A stretch of DNA of 64,000 nucleotides from Lasiodiplodia sp. COLG20 (lineage: Eukaryota > Ascomycota > Dothideomycetes > Botryosphaeriales > Botryosphaeriaceae): the NCBI GenBank assembly GCA_009801085.1, contig VNWV01000007.1, positions 1,488,001 to 1,552,000 on the forward strand, given 5' to 3'. This document shows, one piece after another, positions 45,250 through 56,407 of this stretch (position 1 is its first letter; the number at the start of each line of letters is the position of its first letter). Made by a program: the position numbers and the translations under genes. The notes below the pieces were generated by a model, which did no database searches, was not told the DNA's origin, and worked only from the letters and a program-made list of their open reading frames with translations.

Positions 45250-46050
45250 TTCTCATAATCCACAGCTTCAACACGAGCACTTGCAACCATGCAATATTCT
45301 GTGGCAGCAACCGCGCATATCGTGGGTCTACTAACACGGAGAACCGCCTCCATCGAATGGATCTCGTCAATTGCTGGCTACGAGGTCTCACTAATGACAC
45401 GCGAACATATAATTTCGGCGCATATGTATTAAGTATGGCTCTTTCTCCGGCTGGTTTTATTCCCCGCATAACCCCATCGAGGCTGGAATTTGCATTTGCA
45501 TGACGGGAACGGCACAAATAGATAGGACGGCGTTATTGCAAAAAGTCACAATTTCATCTTTACTCACTATCATGGAACGAGGAAAAGTAGTGTTTGACGG
45601 GTCCACTTTCAATGTCTCGGATTCTGATCACTCTCACCATGCCTACACGCAATTTATCGGGTATACTGGAGACCCAGAACACAAGAAAGGTGAACGTTCC
45701 AAAGAAGGCTTCAGCATTTAAAGAATATGCGTTTCTTTCTTAATAAAGTGGCGTAACTGCTAGAGGCCTATTCAATACGGTATACCCTCAACCCTGTAGT
45801 AGGGGTCATTGCACAACACTCCATGTCTTCTCTTTCGGTTTCAAGGCACCTACGTGAGACACTCGCTCATTGGTTGCACCATTTCCAGACCTCGCATCTC
45901 GATAAAGTTAACATTTTCCATGCAAATTCTTAACTTTTTCTACCAAGCAGATGCCTATCCCGCTGCACACTTCTATCTATCTCTATTGTGAAAATTTCCG
46001 TCTATCTCTGTTTTGAAATCACTTCAACCTTTGTTCCTTCTGTACCTGTC
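45250..46050. other. Convergent intergenic region
   Basis: The 3' flanks of the flavoenzyme and FNT genes. It contains a short imperfect direct repeat (TCTATCTCTATTGTGAAAAT / TCTATCTCTGTTTTGAAATC type) at about 45974-46020. No gene seen. Confidence 0.5.
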
Positions 46051-47227
46051 TTATTCCCTGCTCAACAAACCTCGATCGCTGCGTGCCGCAGACGCAAGGC
46101 TCGATGTTGAGTCCTTGTTTTGGTGCATCAACACGCCAAGCCTATCTTTCCTGGGAAGTTCGTCGAGCCGGTGGCCCTTTTCCTCGTCACACTGCTGACG
46201 GTGGCCATCCCGGGAATGATGATGATGGTGGTGATGGGTGCTCCACAGATCGCCATCAACTTCTATCTCCTGTCCGTGCAAGTGCAAGAACCACAAAAAC
46301 GTGCCGCAGAACAAGCCTCCGCCGATGATGTTCCCCAGCAGCGCTGGCACGACGCCCTTCCAGGCGTACAGCCCGATGGACAAGCCGGGCGTGCCGAGCC
46401 ACAAGCCGAGCGGGATGAAGAACATGTTGGCGGCGACGTGGTCGAAGCCGAGCGAGACGAAGGCGAAGACAGGTCCCCAGATGCCGACGACCTTGGACAC
46501 GAGGTCGCGGCCTTGCATGCCCAGATAACAGGCGAGGCAGACGAGCCAGTTACAGCCGATGCCCCGGAGGAAGATCTCGTGCCAGCGCGGCTTGATTTGC
46601 TTCTTGGTCGCGAACAGGATGGCTTCGTCTTTGAAGGGCTCGGCCGAAAAGACGCCCCCGGGGCCAAAGATGACCGTGACCATGAAGAGCGCCCCCGCGA
46701 AGTTGCCCAGGAAGGTGAGTAGCCAGTGGAGGAGCATACGCGGGAGAGACAGCCGCCGGTGGAGCACGGCAACGGTGGTGTACTGTACGGGTAGCGGTCG
46801 TTAGTATAGAGACGTTTTGGTGGGTCTCACGGCGGCGTTACCATGAAGCTACCCGTGCACAAGTCGGTGCCAGTTAGGACGATCAGCACCAGGCTAGTGA
46901 ATGTGAGCATGGACCCCCGCAATTGAATCCCTGGAGCACTGACCCATAAGGGAAGACGACGGCGCCCAGTAGCCGTGCTACGCCCGGAGCATTCTCCTGA
47001 AGCTGCTCACGACTCAGTGGCTATGGCTTCAAAAGTGAGGATGCTGATGGTCGTCTTACCCATGGTGAAGTGTTTGCAACAAGGCAAGACGCCGCGGCAA
47101 AGGAAAGAAGGCATCCTGCGCTGAAGGCTGACAGGAATACCTTTTCCGGACGCATGTTGCCCTTCTTCACGCCTGCCCTCGAAACCAATTCTATGGCTTC
47201 GGCAGGCGAGTATGAATTGAAACTCAT
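46051..47227 (-). CDS. Formate/nitrite (FNT) family transporter
   Basis: Four exons: 47227-47060, 47002-46944, 46893-46842 and 46782-46051 (336 aa). Introns are GT..AG. The N-terminus SFNSYSPAEAIELVSRAGVK is the FNT start. It is followed by six hydrophobic segments, with LTGTDLCTGSFMYTTVAVLH (TM2 and the family's signature loop), LLHWLLTFLGNFAGALFMV, IGCNWLVCLACYLGMQGRDL and FDHVAANMFFIPLGLWLGTP. These are the motifs around the central pore of FNT channels. The C-terminal cytosolic tail of about 75 residues holds seven consecutive His and then a basic stretch. Fungal members include nitrite and formate/acetate carriers; nothing here separates these. No nitrate-assimilation gene is adjacent. 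Confidence 0.9.
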
Positions 47228-48242
47228 GTTGAAAAGAACAAATGTTGCGGGCGAAACGAAATTGGTGGGGAGTGAAAGAAAGTTGATTCGGTGGCTCGTG
47301 AGCTGCGCGGTGTCGTCCTTATTAAAGCGCTCCGGAGCACCCAAACACCAACAAGATATCGTCAGGTCTAGGTCGGGATTTATTACCTTAATCGCACACA
47401 TTTCCACGAGCCCAGCGCGTCCCAAATTGCCTCGCCAAGAAGCCGAATTGTCCCGGTGGCTGAGCGCAAGCCGCTTGGTAGTCACGCTTGGCGGGCAAAT
47501 GCCCAGCGAAAGCTGACTCTCAACCGGCCTTGGGAGGCTGTGGACGATAATGCACGCATGCGCTCACAGCCACCCGCAAAGCTTTTCTCGTCCAGACGTA
47601 CTCTAGGCTAGATGTGAAAGCAAGCCCAACTCAGGAAACAAATGTGCATCGTAACGTGGAGAATGAAGTGCGGTAACGTGGAAATGGAAGACCCAACTTT
47701 TGAGAGCGTTGCAAACGAGACACAAGATGTAAGTTCGGGAATACGCGGGAAATGCATACCGAGCGGAAATCCTTCCCCAGAATTTCCTGGGGCCCCGTGT
47801 CTTTCCCCGATCATTTCCATCTGAGACGCCGGGCTGTACCCTCCCAGCGCCTTACGCGTCACTGGAGCGGTCGTCCACAGCCAATCAATGCAGATAGGCA
47901 TGGACGAGTGAAGGGCTCAAACTGGAATGACTTGTTGTAAGCAAAAGATGTTTTGGACTGTGAAACGCCACGCCGCAAGGACCCAAGAAGGGGGTCCGGC
48001 TCCCGAACGCCACCAGCTTGGAAGAAGTAACAACCTAAGCCTGCACCGAACCTCTTGGTTGGAAAGGAGCAAAAAAAGCGGAGAGCAGCCACAGGCCTTT
48101 CAGTGTGCGAGAGTTGAAAGAAGGGCACTTCGTGTTGAAGGTATCAGTCGGCTAGCGACAGTAATAAAACCTGGACCCAAGAATAGGAAAGGACAAAAGC
48201 TTCACACAAAGTAAAATTCCACACTTACCATAACAACACATG
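47228..48242. other. Intergenic, FNT promoter side
   Basis: About 1 kb between two minus-strand genes. No convincing frame or repeat. Confidence 0.5.
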
Positions 48243-49094
48243 CTAATTAAGCAGGAGGAAACTTGTCGACAAATGTTGCAGCGTCACTCCGTTGCCGTCT
48301 TTGTCGAGCTTCTTCAAAGAGTTCAGTGCGGCAGCCAACCTCTGCAGGTCTCTCAGCTGCCGCAGCAACGCCTGCTGGACCGGGTGGTTGCTTGCGGTCG
48401 TAAACTCAGTGCAAATCCAGTCCTCCAGGCCATCGAAGCCCTCGAGGCGCAGGCGGACGGTGTGTCTGCTTGAGCAGAACCAGCGCTTGACGAACAGGCG
48501 CTCGAGGGCGCGGAGGAACTTGTCGTCGAACTGGTAAGTACCGATGATGCTGGGTACGAGGACGACTGTCAGGGTGACGTCGGGCAAGCCGTGGGCGTCA
48601 AAGGCGTCGAACAGGGCCGAGATGTGCTCCAGTGGGCGCAGCTCGACGACGGTGAAGTTGGCCAACAGGCTGCGCTGGGGTGCGCTGGGCACACGCGACA
48701 GGAAGCTCTGCACCCGGTCGACAACGGGCTTGGCGATGGCGTCGCGCGCGGGATCGCTTGGGTCTTCCTCGCTGTACTCCGTGTCCCACCGGTTGAGGTA
48801 CTTGCGGTAGTTGGGCCGGTCAATGCGCCGGCCGCCCAGGTTGTCGAAGACTATGTGATTGTGCTGAAAGGCGAAGTCGACTGTTTCCTGCCGGCTCTGC
48901 CGACACGTGAAGCGCAAAGCCCAGAAGTGTGGCCTGCTGCCCAACAGCCGCGCCGTGCCGTATTCATATCGCAGCCCGGACGCATCGGTGAAGACATATG
49001 CGTAGACCCAATCTCGGAGTTCGCGTGGAAGTCGGAAGAAGGGCGAGGGCTGGGGCGGAGGGGCGTTAGGGGACGAGGCTGTCGAGGGATCCAT
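48243..49094 (-). CDS. Uncharacterised fungal protein with an LPRELRD-type motif
   Basis: A single exon of 283 aa. It opens with a Pro-rich stretch and then FFRLPRELRDWVYAYVF, a motif seen at the start of many uncharacterised ascomycete proteins of the F-box-like/2EXR kind. RFTCRQSRQETVDFAFQHN follows, which also recurs in that group (a run linking 'TCRQ..REE' helices). The rest is mixed with no signal peptide or membrane segment. I do not know its function. Codon structure and uninterrupted length support a real gene. Confidence 0.72.
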   Translation of the reverse strand: MDPSTASSPNAPPPQPSPFFRLPRELRDWVYAYVFTDASGLRYEYGTARLLGSRPHFWALRFTCRQSRQETVDFAFQHNHIVFDNLGGRRIDRPNYRKYLNRWDTEYSEEDPSDPARDAIAKPVVDRVQSFLSRVPSAPQRSLLANFTVVELRPLEHISALFDAFDAHGLPDVTLTVVLVPSIIGTYQFDDKFLRALERLFVKRWFCSSRHTVRLRLEGFDGLEDWICTEFTTASNHPVQQALLRQLRDLQRLAAALNSLKKLDKDGNGVTLQHLSTSFLLLN

Positions 49095-49716
49095 GGCGGC
49101 AACGATTTTGCTTCCTTCTGGTTGGTTGGCCGTCTCCTATAACGACTGTCTCCACATGCTAGGCTGAGGTGTTCCTATAACGAATGTCTTGCATGCAAGG
49201 GGCGATGGACGTTGGGAGATCGAGAGGTCGGGGTCCAGAGAAATGCATCATAGTCGGTCATTCAGAGTCATATGATTGGTTACCCCTTCTGGGATGGCGC
49301 CGGCAACGCACTTTGCATTGCTGATTACCTCAGCAAAGGTGCCCTTTGTAACAGCCTTTGTACAGTCACTATGCCATCAGTCCAACTCCTTTTGCTTCAC
49401 TACATGGTATTAGCCTACAACTTTGTCAGGTTCCAACATAACCTTTCAATTGCTTGGCTATGACGTTGGCCTTTCAGTGTGTGTGATTTTTGTACGCGGT
49501 GCGTTGAAGCAGCTAGCCAGCTTCCCTCAACCTATCCACTCGTGCTCCGTCCAGTCGCATTGACGTGACTACTCGATACGCTATTCCTTCGGGCGTTCTC
49601 GTCGGGTGCTCTCTTTGGCCTTACTCCTGGCACTGGCCTGGCTGCGTTTCCCCGATCGTTGTTTCCTTGCGTGGTAGACCTTCTATTTCCGGTGTAATCG
49701 TCCTTTGGCGCTCAAT
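49095..49716. other. Intergenic with a short direct repeat
   Basis: Promoter side of the LPRELRD-type gene and 3' flank of the membrane-protein gene. TCCTATAACGA-ATGTCT-like units occur twice near 49135 and 49172. No gene seen. Confidence 0.5.
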
Positions 49717-50775
49717 TCACCGGCCCAGGCCAGGGATGCCATCGAGCCCGCCAACATCGTCGACGAGCTTCTCGAAGTCCACGCCCTGCTTCTCGAACAG
49801 CTCCTTGGCCTTGTTGACTGCGTCCTGCTGCCGCTCAGGCGTGAAACCACCGGGCTGGTTGCTCTCGTACTGGATGAGCTCAATCCATCTGAAGAACAGG
49901 CTCTCCTTCCCCATCGCCGTGAGCCGGTCCTTGAACGCCACAATCTTCTTCCTGCCCTCGGCCTCCGCGCCATCACCGTCCAGCCGATGCACCTCCCAGA
50001 CGCACCATCCGACCGGCTCCCCACCATACACCCACACACTCTTCTCGAACTTCTCCTCGGCAATTTCCCCTTTCTCCACCGCTCGGTGCGCCCGAACCAT
50101 GGCGTCGAAGTCTAGGTCCCAGTTTGCGTCCACCATCAGGTACCCCGTCTTCTCCCTGACGAACCTCCTCTCGATCGCCGGCAGCACTCTCATTTTGAAC
50201 AACGGGCTATCCTCACCCGCCATCTCCCCCTCTTCGCCCAGCAGCTCCTTCGCGCCCCACCCCCTGCTCTCCCTGATATAAATCTCTCGCTGCCGGAACC
50301 CGATTCCCCAGCGCCACGTGCGCGGGTTGCCGGGGCTGTCGAGGAAGAAAGTCAGCGGCCAATTGCCCACGACGACGACGAGCACGTAATCCCCCAAGAA
50401 CATGGCCCCGCGCTTCACCACGATCCACGCCAGCTCGCCCCAGGTTGCTTCGTCACGATGCACCGTGTGCTCCGTCTGGTTGCCCAGCGCCGCCAGCAGC
50501 ATCGACCAGTATGTCGGCAGTGCCGCGTAGGCCCTCCACGCCAGCAACGCCACGATCAGTACATTGAGCGCCAACGGTATGGCGAAGATTTGTTTCTTGA
50601 ATGCTACCGGGTGCGTGTCAACGTGCGTGAGGTACACCTTCTCTCGGTCGAGCGTCGACAGGAACGGTTCCAGCTCGGGGACGCGCGAAAAGGGCGGAGG
50701 AGGAAGGGCCGGAGGGGAAGAGGAAGCGGCGGGTTTCGCCTTCGCGCCGCCTTGTTTGGCGGCTTTGCGGACCAT
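49717..50775 (-). CDS. Two-TM membrane protein of unknown function
   Basis: A single exon, 352 aa from MVRKAAKQGG; the frame is open to a Met ten codons further upstream. After a basic, Pro-rich leader there are two hydrophobic segments, IFAIPLALNVLIVALLAWRA and AMFLGDYVLVVVVGNWPLTF, separated by a polar loop. The C-terminal ~200 residues are soluble-looking: WRWGIGFRQREIYIRESRGW, FVREKTGYLMVDANWDLDFD and an acidic end with LDGIPGLGR. It looks like a conserved ascomycete family anchored in an internal membrane, but I cannot name it or assign a role. Confidence 0.78.
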   Translation of the reverse strand: MVRKAAKQGGAKAKPAASSSPPALPPPPFSRVPELEPFLSTLDREKVYLTHVDTHPVAFKKQIFAIPLALNVLIVALLAWRAYAALPTYWSMLLAALGNQTEHTVHRDEATWGELAWIVVKRGAMFLGDYVLVVVVGNWPLTFFLDSPGNPRTWRWGIGFRQREIYIRESRGWGAKELLGEEGEMAGEDSPLFKMRVLPAIERRFVREKTGYLMVDANWDLDFDAMVRAHRAVEKGEIAEEKFEKSVWVYGGEPVGWCVWEVHRLDGDGAEAEGRKKIVAFKDRLTAMGKESLFFRWIELIQYESNQPGGFTPERQQDAVNKAKELFEKQGVDFEKLVDDVGGLDGIPGLGR

Positions 50776-51548
50776 TGCGTTGTGGCGTTGCGTTTCTGGC
50801 CGCAATGAATGCGTAGGTGTTGTGGAAACGGCGGCTCGTTGGTGTCAGGGTTCACGGAGGGAGCTGCACGCGTGGGAAAGTTGTCCTTGGGTTCGGCGTT
50901 AAGCTGGCTGTTCTCCGATGGGACCCACCGCGATCTTCCCATGGATGCAGCTTCTGGCAGAGCGTGATTATTACCCCTCATTGCCGCAGTCACTCATACC
51001 TGAAACTTTTGATTTCGATACAAAACATGACTGCAGGCCCGTCGCACTGCAAACGTTCCAATAACTGCGCATTCGACACCAGTGCATTTGAATCCAGGCA
51101 TCGCTCGGAACCTATCCTGAGCTTTGACCCATCATTGCGAAGCAACAAAACAAACATTCAAGTCGAAGACTTTCCCATCGTGAGTGAGCACCTTAAACCC
51201 CTTTTTTGAATGAGAGAAATAAGGTTTCAACACCAAAGAAGAAAAGCAGAAAAGACGGAAAAACACAGCTGAGAAAGAATTGAACCTTTTGAAGAGAGCC
51301 GAGTTGTAAATAATACAGAACCCTCCCGCCCTAAGTTTGTGTGAACCATGCTGTCCCCCATTGCAGGCAAAAAACTCATCATCTCAAAACGCAGCTTTCG
51401 TGTCCATTTGGAGAAAAGGAAAAAGAGAAACCCGATGTAAGAACCCGATCCTCCTCTGAGCAACCCAGTCTGTTCCAGTTATCCACACTTGAGGTGCTCA
51501 TGAGCGATAAGCTTTTCCGAAACCGGGTGAACCTTGAACGCCATTGAA
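50776..51548. other. Intergenic, no gene seen
   Basis: Promoter of the two-TM protein gene and the 3' flank of def1. No repeats noticed. Confidence 0.5.
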
Positions 51549-54500
51549 TTAATGACCATAGTTGCCGCCCCAGCCGCCCCCGCGGCCGTAACTGCCGTAG
51601 CTTCCAAATCCTGCGCCATATCCACCATAACCACCGCTGTGGCCCTGCTGTCCGGCCTGGTGTCCGCCAAGCCCTCCCAGCCCATACTGAGAACCGGGGT
51701 AACCACCAAAACCCTGCTGGTGCGACTGCGGCGGCGGCAGACCCGACTGAGCAGCCTGACCAGCCGAGTTGGTAGCAGAACCAGGGCGGCCAGGTTGTCC
51801 GATCGAAGACGGGGACGGCCCGGAAGCAGCCTTGTCACCGAAAGGCTTCAGCGCATCGTCAGCGCCAGCCTGAGACGCCGACTGTTGCTGTCCATAGGGC
51901 TGGCCCTGACCGGGAAAGACACCCTGGTTGCGGCCGAAAACATCAGGCATGCCACCGAATGCACCACTGCTGGCAGTGTGCTGTTGAGTCTGCGAGGGCT
52001 GCGTCGAGCTGGCGCGGTAATCACCGAGTCCACCACCGAGCCCGCTGTCACGACCATGCATCGAGGAACCTCCAAACGCACCGACGTTGGCGGGCGAGGA
52101 GCTGTGAGCGTCATAGGTCGTCTGCGGAGACATACCGTAGGCGTGGTTGGGCTGACCGTACATGCCCTTGCCGAAGGGAGCACCGTAGCCCTGGCCGCCA
52201 TAGCCACCGCCGTAATGGTTCATGTACGCGTTGAAGTACGGCGTGTTGTAGTAGGGGTGCTGGCTGTACGGGAAGCCGCTGTGGCCGGTCTGGCCATGGG
52301 GCTGGTGCATGTGCTGAGACTGAGCTGCGGGATGATGCTGAGCAGCCATGGCGGGAACGGGGGTGTTGTGACCGCTGTTCTGAGCGTCACCGTAACGGCT
52401 CTGGTTCTGTGATGACATGTTAGGTACTAATTGAGAGATAGATGGCACTGATAGATTTTTCAATGACCTGCAAGAGCCCAGAAAGGCCGGGCCATCGTTG
52501 TTCAAGCGCGAGTCCTGGTACCAACTACGAGCCTGATATTCTGGAGATCCAGATAATTCACGGCTCGTGTGCACTCGAGAACATCGTGCCTGAACATCGC
52601 GGTGAGAAATTGAGAAATGGTTGCCTACCTGTTGCGATTGGCTGGTGGGGAAAGCGGAATCTGCGCCCGCGGGACCGAATCCACTGCCGGTCCTCTGTTC
52701 CTGCGCATTGACTTCCTGCTGTTGGTTCCCACCAGCTTGCTGTCCGTATCCAGCACCATAGTAGTTCTGGTACGCATTTCTCTGCTGATCAGAAGTGTAG
52801 TAGGAGGAGTAATCGTTGGGGGCAGAGGAAAATCCTCCGAGAGTAGAAGGAACCTGAGGCTGCTGCATGTTCTGAGGTTGAGTGTTGCTTGGGAAGTTGT
52901 CGAACTGGTTTGGCTGCGAGACGGGCGCGCCAAATGGATCGTACGGCTTCTGGGTTTGACCCGCCGGCTCAGATTGGATGTTGGCCTGACCATAGCGGCC
53001 AAACTGGCTGTAAGGCTGAGCAGCCTGACCTCCAATGGCAGGAGATTGCTGCTGAGGCTGTTGGTTCACAGGGGGCAGACCTGGGGCCGGCTTCGGGGTC
53101 GGGACCGATTCCTGGGCTTGCGACTCGCTGGGAGCAGCAGGCTGGCGGGGAGCAGGGGGAAGAGAAGTCCTAGGCTGCTGGGTGGGGGAATGCTGAGGGG
53201 GCTGCGTACGCGTCTCGGCCTCCTCACGGTCTTCATCTACGTCAAGTGCGGCATCGCCGTTCAAGCCAAGGCTGCCAAACTGCACAGCTGCGCGGTCCAC
53301 GGCGTGGTTACCAGGCATGACAACCGCCTCTTGTTGATCCAGAACCTTCCTCTGATAGCTAGAGCTGCGGCCCTGGGGAGCAGTGGCCTTCTGTGCCGTT
53401 GTAGCGAATCCCCCGATAGCGGGACGGGCTGCCTGTGTGCGTTGAGGTCCAGTCAAAGGCGTCGCAACGCCGACGACGCTGCCACTAGCAACGGTGCTCG
53501 CAGCAGTGCCGGTAGGGGCAGGTTCTGCGACATCGGGCAGGTTTTCGACATTCTCCTTCGTGAGCTCATCCTTGGACGGGGTAAGCTGTGCAGAAGGCAG
53601 TTCAGGAACTTCAGGAGTGACAACCGGAGGCTCTGCGGGTGCAGTGGACGTCTCTACAGCAGGCGCTTCATCAGCAACAGGAGGTATCGGGAGTTCTTCA
53701 GCCTCGACTGCTTTCTCAACTTCCTTCGTAGGCTCAGGTTCGGCGGCGGGTACAGGAGCGGCGGGTTCTGGGGGCGGGGCGGCAACAACGGGCTTTGGAG
53801 GCGCAGGCGCAGGCTTCGGCTTCGCAAACATTTGGGCCCAGGTCTTCTTCGGGGGCTCCTGTGGAGCAGCGGGCTTCTTCACGGCCTCAGGCGCGGCGAC
53901 AGGCTTGGCCTCGGCATCATCTGCAGCCGCGTCACCTGTATTCGCAGGCGCACCAGTGTCCCATGCATTGTTTGCATCCGTCGTTGTGGCAGCGGTGTCC
54001 CAAGCAGAAGACTCGGTCGTGGGGACAGAAACGCCGGCACCAGAGCGCGAGCCGTTCGCCGCATGCGCTCCGCCGCGACCACCCCGAAAGCCACCTCTGC
54101 CACGTTCAGTTCCACGTCCGCGGCCACCGCGGGTGCTCTCAAAACGACCTCTGCCGCGTGCGGAGGCCGATGTCGCGTTTGCGTCAGAGCCGACTGCCGA
54201 GGTATCCTTCACCTTGGAGCGCGAGCGGTCGTTCTTCTTGACTTCGGCGAACTGAGAAACCTGTCCTATAAACGCAGCGGAGTCAGTTGGGCGCCGTGGC
54301 GGGGCTTAGGTGGACTGGTGGAGGCAACCTTCTAAGATCTTCTCGCTGGCCACGTTGAGGTCGCCATCGCTGTCGTGCAGAGCCAGCAGCAGGTCGAGGT
54401 CGGTCCAGTCGGGGAAAGTCTCCCTGATGGTCGCCAATTGGATGGCATACTGTTGCCTCAGCTGGGCGAGCTCGCCCTCCTCGGCGGACGCGTCGATTGA

Positions 54501-54629
54501 GCCTGCGCTCTTGTGGTCGCCGTTGGTCTGCTTCTGGGACCTGGGGCCGCGGGAGCTGTAGCCGCCGCGGGCGCCGCGGGCAGAGCTCCTGCCGCGAGGA
54601 GCTGAGGGCCGTGATTGCACTTCAGACAT
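51549..54629 (-). CDS. def1: Def1, RNA polymerase II degradation factor
   Basis: Exons 54629-54329, 54265-52629 and 52406-51549 (931 aa). The first intron is GTTGCC..TATAG. The second, 222 nt with a GTAGGC donor, CTAAC branch and CACAG acceptor, is in frame and open, so it is inferred from signals. The N-terminus has an Arg/Gly/Ser-rich leader and then a CUE-like fold: QLATIRETFPDWTDLDLLLA, LHDSDGDLNVASEKILEG. After it come RGG repeats, a Pro/Ala/Glu region, and a Gln/Gly/Tyr-rich low-complexity half (QQPQQQSPAIGG, YGGYGAGFGSYGSYGRGGGW). This layout matches Def1, which promotes ubiquitination of stalled RNA polymerase II after DNA damage. The low-complexity half is typical but not diagnostic. 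Confidence 0.86.
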
Positions 54630-56407
54630 TATGGATGGGTGTGAGCGGAGCGCTGCACAGGACGCAGTGGGGGCGTTGGACGTCGATGGATGGTCGGAGC
54701 CGCAAGGGCTGGGTCGGTCGACGCGATGACGACGGACGAGGTTTGGAGCGTGCCTTCAGCGGCTGGGGTGAAGGAGAGCGGCAAGCCGAGTCAGGCCTGC
54801 TCGGAGAGGGGAAGCAGTGTGAGGATCAAGCGTGGGCCGGGCGGCTCTGCAAGGGGAGCATGGAGCGGTGGGAGCGTTGAAGAAGGCAGGTGATGCAGTG
54901 GTTTGCGCTGGACTTTGAGAGAGCAGCGCCCAAGAGCCAAAGCTGCTGGAACAGGCAAGGTTTATCCGCCGCGCACGCCCACAACCGGCGGTAAACCTCA
55001 GCCCTCCCCGTAACGAACGCCAATACGCCATCACACGACGACTGCGCATGCTCTCGGCCCAATTTGCACGTCAACGCCGATCTCCATTGGTTCTCCACTG
55101 CCCGCGCCATGCGTGCCCACACTGGTCAAAATTCATGCCCCGGTCCGAGACGCCGCGGGCGCGGAGTAAGGTGCTGTATTGTTTGCCTGCCCCAGAACGC
55201 CGTGTAACACGCACAGTCAGCCGGTAACGATCGCCCGCGCGCAGGCACCGCAAGCGTCAGGCCAGCGCGTCGCATCCAAGTCCGCTGTCCCACCCCAGCG
55301 CGCCGCTCCATTGCATCTCTCGCCAGGGGCCTGCAGGTCCGTCAGCCGTCGCTCTTCTTTCCCGCTGACCCCGCCAGCACCCAACATACACGTCTGCGCC
55401 CGTGGAGCTACTTCTCGCTGCGATGCGCCTTACGCCCTCGTCCACACTCGTTGCTCTGTGTGCCGACCGGGACTTTGCCACATTGACTCATTGCTTGCCA
55501 CACTTACCGGAATACTTTGCACCACCCATCAGATGACTTGCTCAAGCGAGCTTGAACCGGCTTTCAAATACCGCCATGGTTAAAGGGATAGGCTCTTCGC
55601 TACGCCAAAGCACGGCTAGGAAGTCCCGCCAAGGCACGATCCACCAAATGCAATGACCCATAACGAGGAGGCACCACGAGAGTCGATCCAACCACCCTAC
55701 TATTGTTGTCCTTCTACTACATAATTCCGGAACCACTAGGCGTGAAAGTGCAGATAGAAGTATAAGCAACCGCAAAGTAAAACCTCCCACCGGCGAGGCC
55801 ACTTGAAGAGGACCTTTCCGATGCCTGTCCGGCTCTTCTCGGTGGGATTATTTCGGAAACATTGCCAACATATTTTGTCATTTCGTAGAAGCTAACAGAT
55901 CAAACGTTACATTCTACGTACCGGCCAACGAACAGAGGGGAAAATGGCGATAGCAACGGATGGCGCTCAGTGACGAGCCAGCATGGGTTCACCAGTCGAA
56001 GAGAGCACCCCCCCCATTCTCACCTCCATCACGCCTCGGGAATTCACAAGAAAAGAAAACTTTGAAATTTTGAAACAAGAAGCGGCTCCTGTATAGTTGT
56101 ATCCATCAATACATAATGCCCACAGCGCCCTGAGTGGGAATTTGTGATCACGTATAGAAGCGGAAATTAGAAAAGCGTATAACGGAGGTGTGTGACCTGC
56201 TCCTTGAACAGCTATAGGGTAATTTGCTCGGAGAAGAAGATGAAAGAAAAGGTCACACACAGTTCGATGCTCCTGATCAGCCCTCCGATACCACCAACCT
56301 TACTACCGACAATGAATTGCTTCACGCCCTACATGCAAACGTGGCCCTTGGAAAAAAGGTCGAAACGGAAGTAAAAAGAAGAAAAAAAGTATCAACCCAA
56401 CTGCCGA
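54630..56407. other. Intergenic, 1.8 kb, no gene seen
   Basis: The interval between def1 (promoter side) and the AP-2 alpha 3' end. Both are on the minus strand. Open frames are Arg/Pro-rich on both strands and look like leader or promoter DNA. No repeats noticed. Confidence 0.45.

Noticed and set aside
51534..54335. Long plus-strand frames antisense to def1
   Set aside because: They mirror the repetitive Gln/Gly/Pro codons of def1 and have Arg/Leu-rich nonsense composition.
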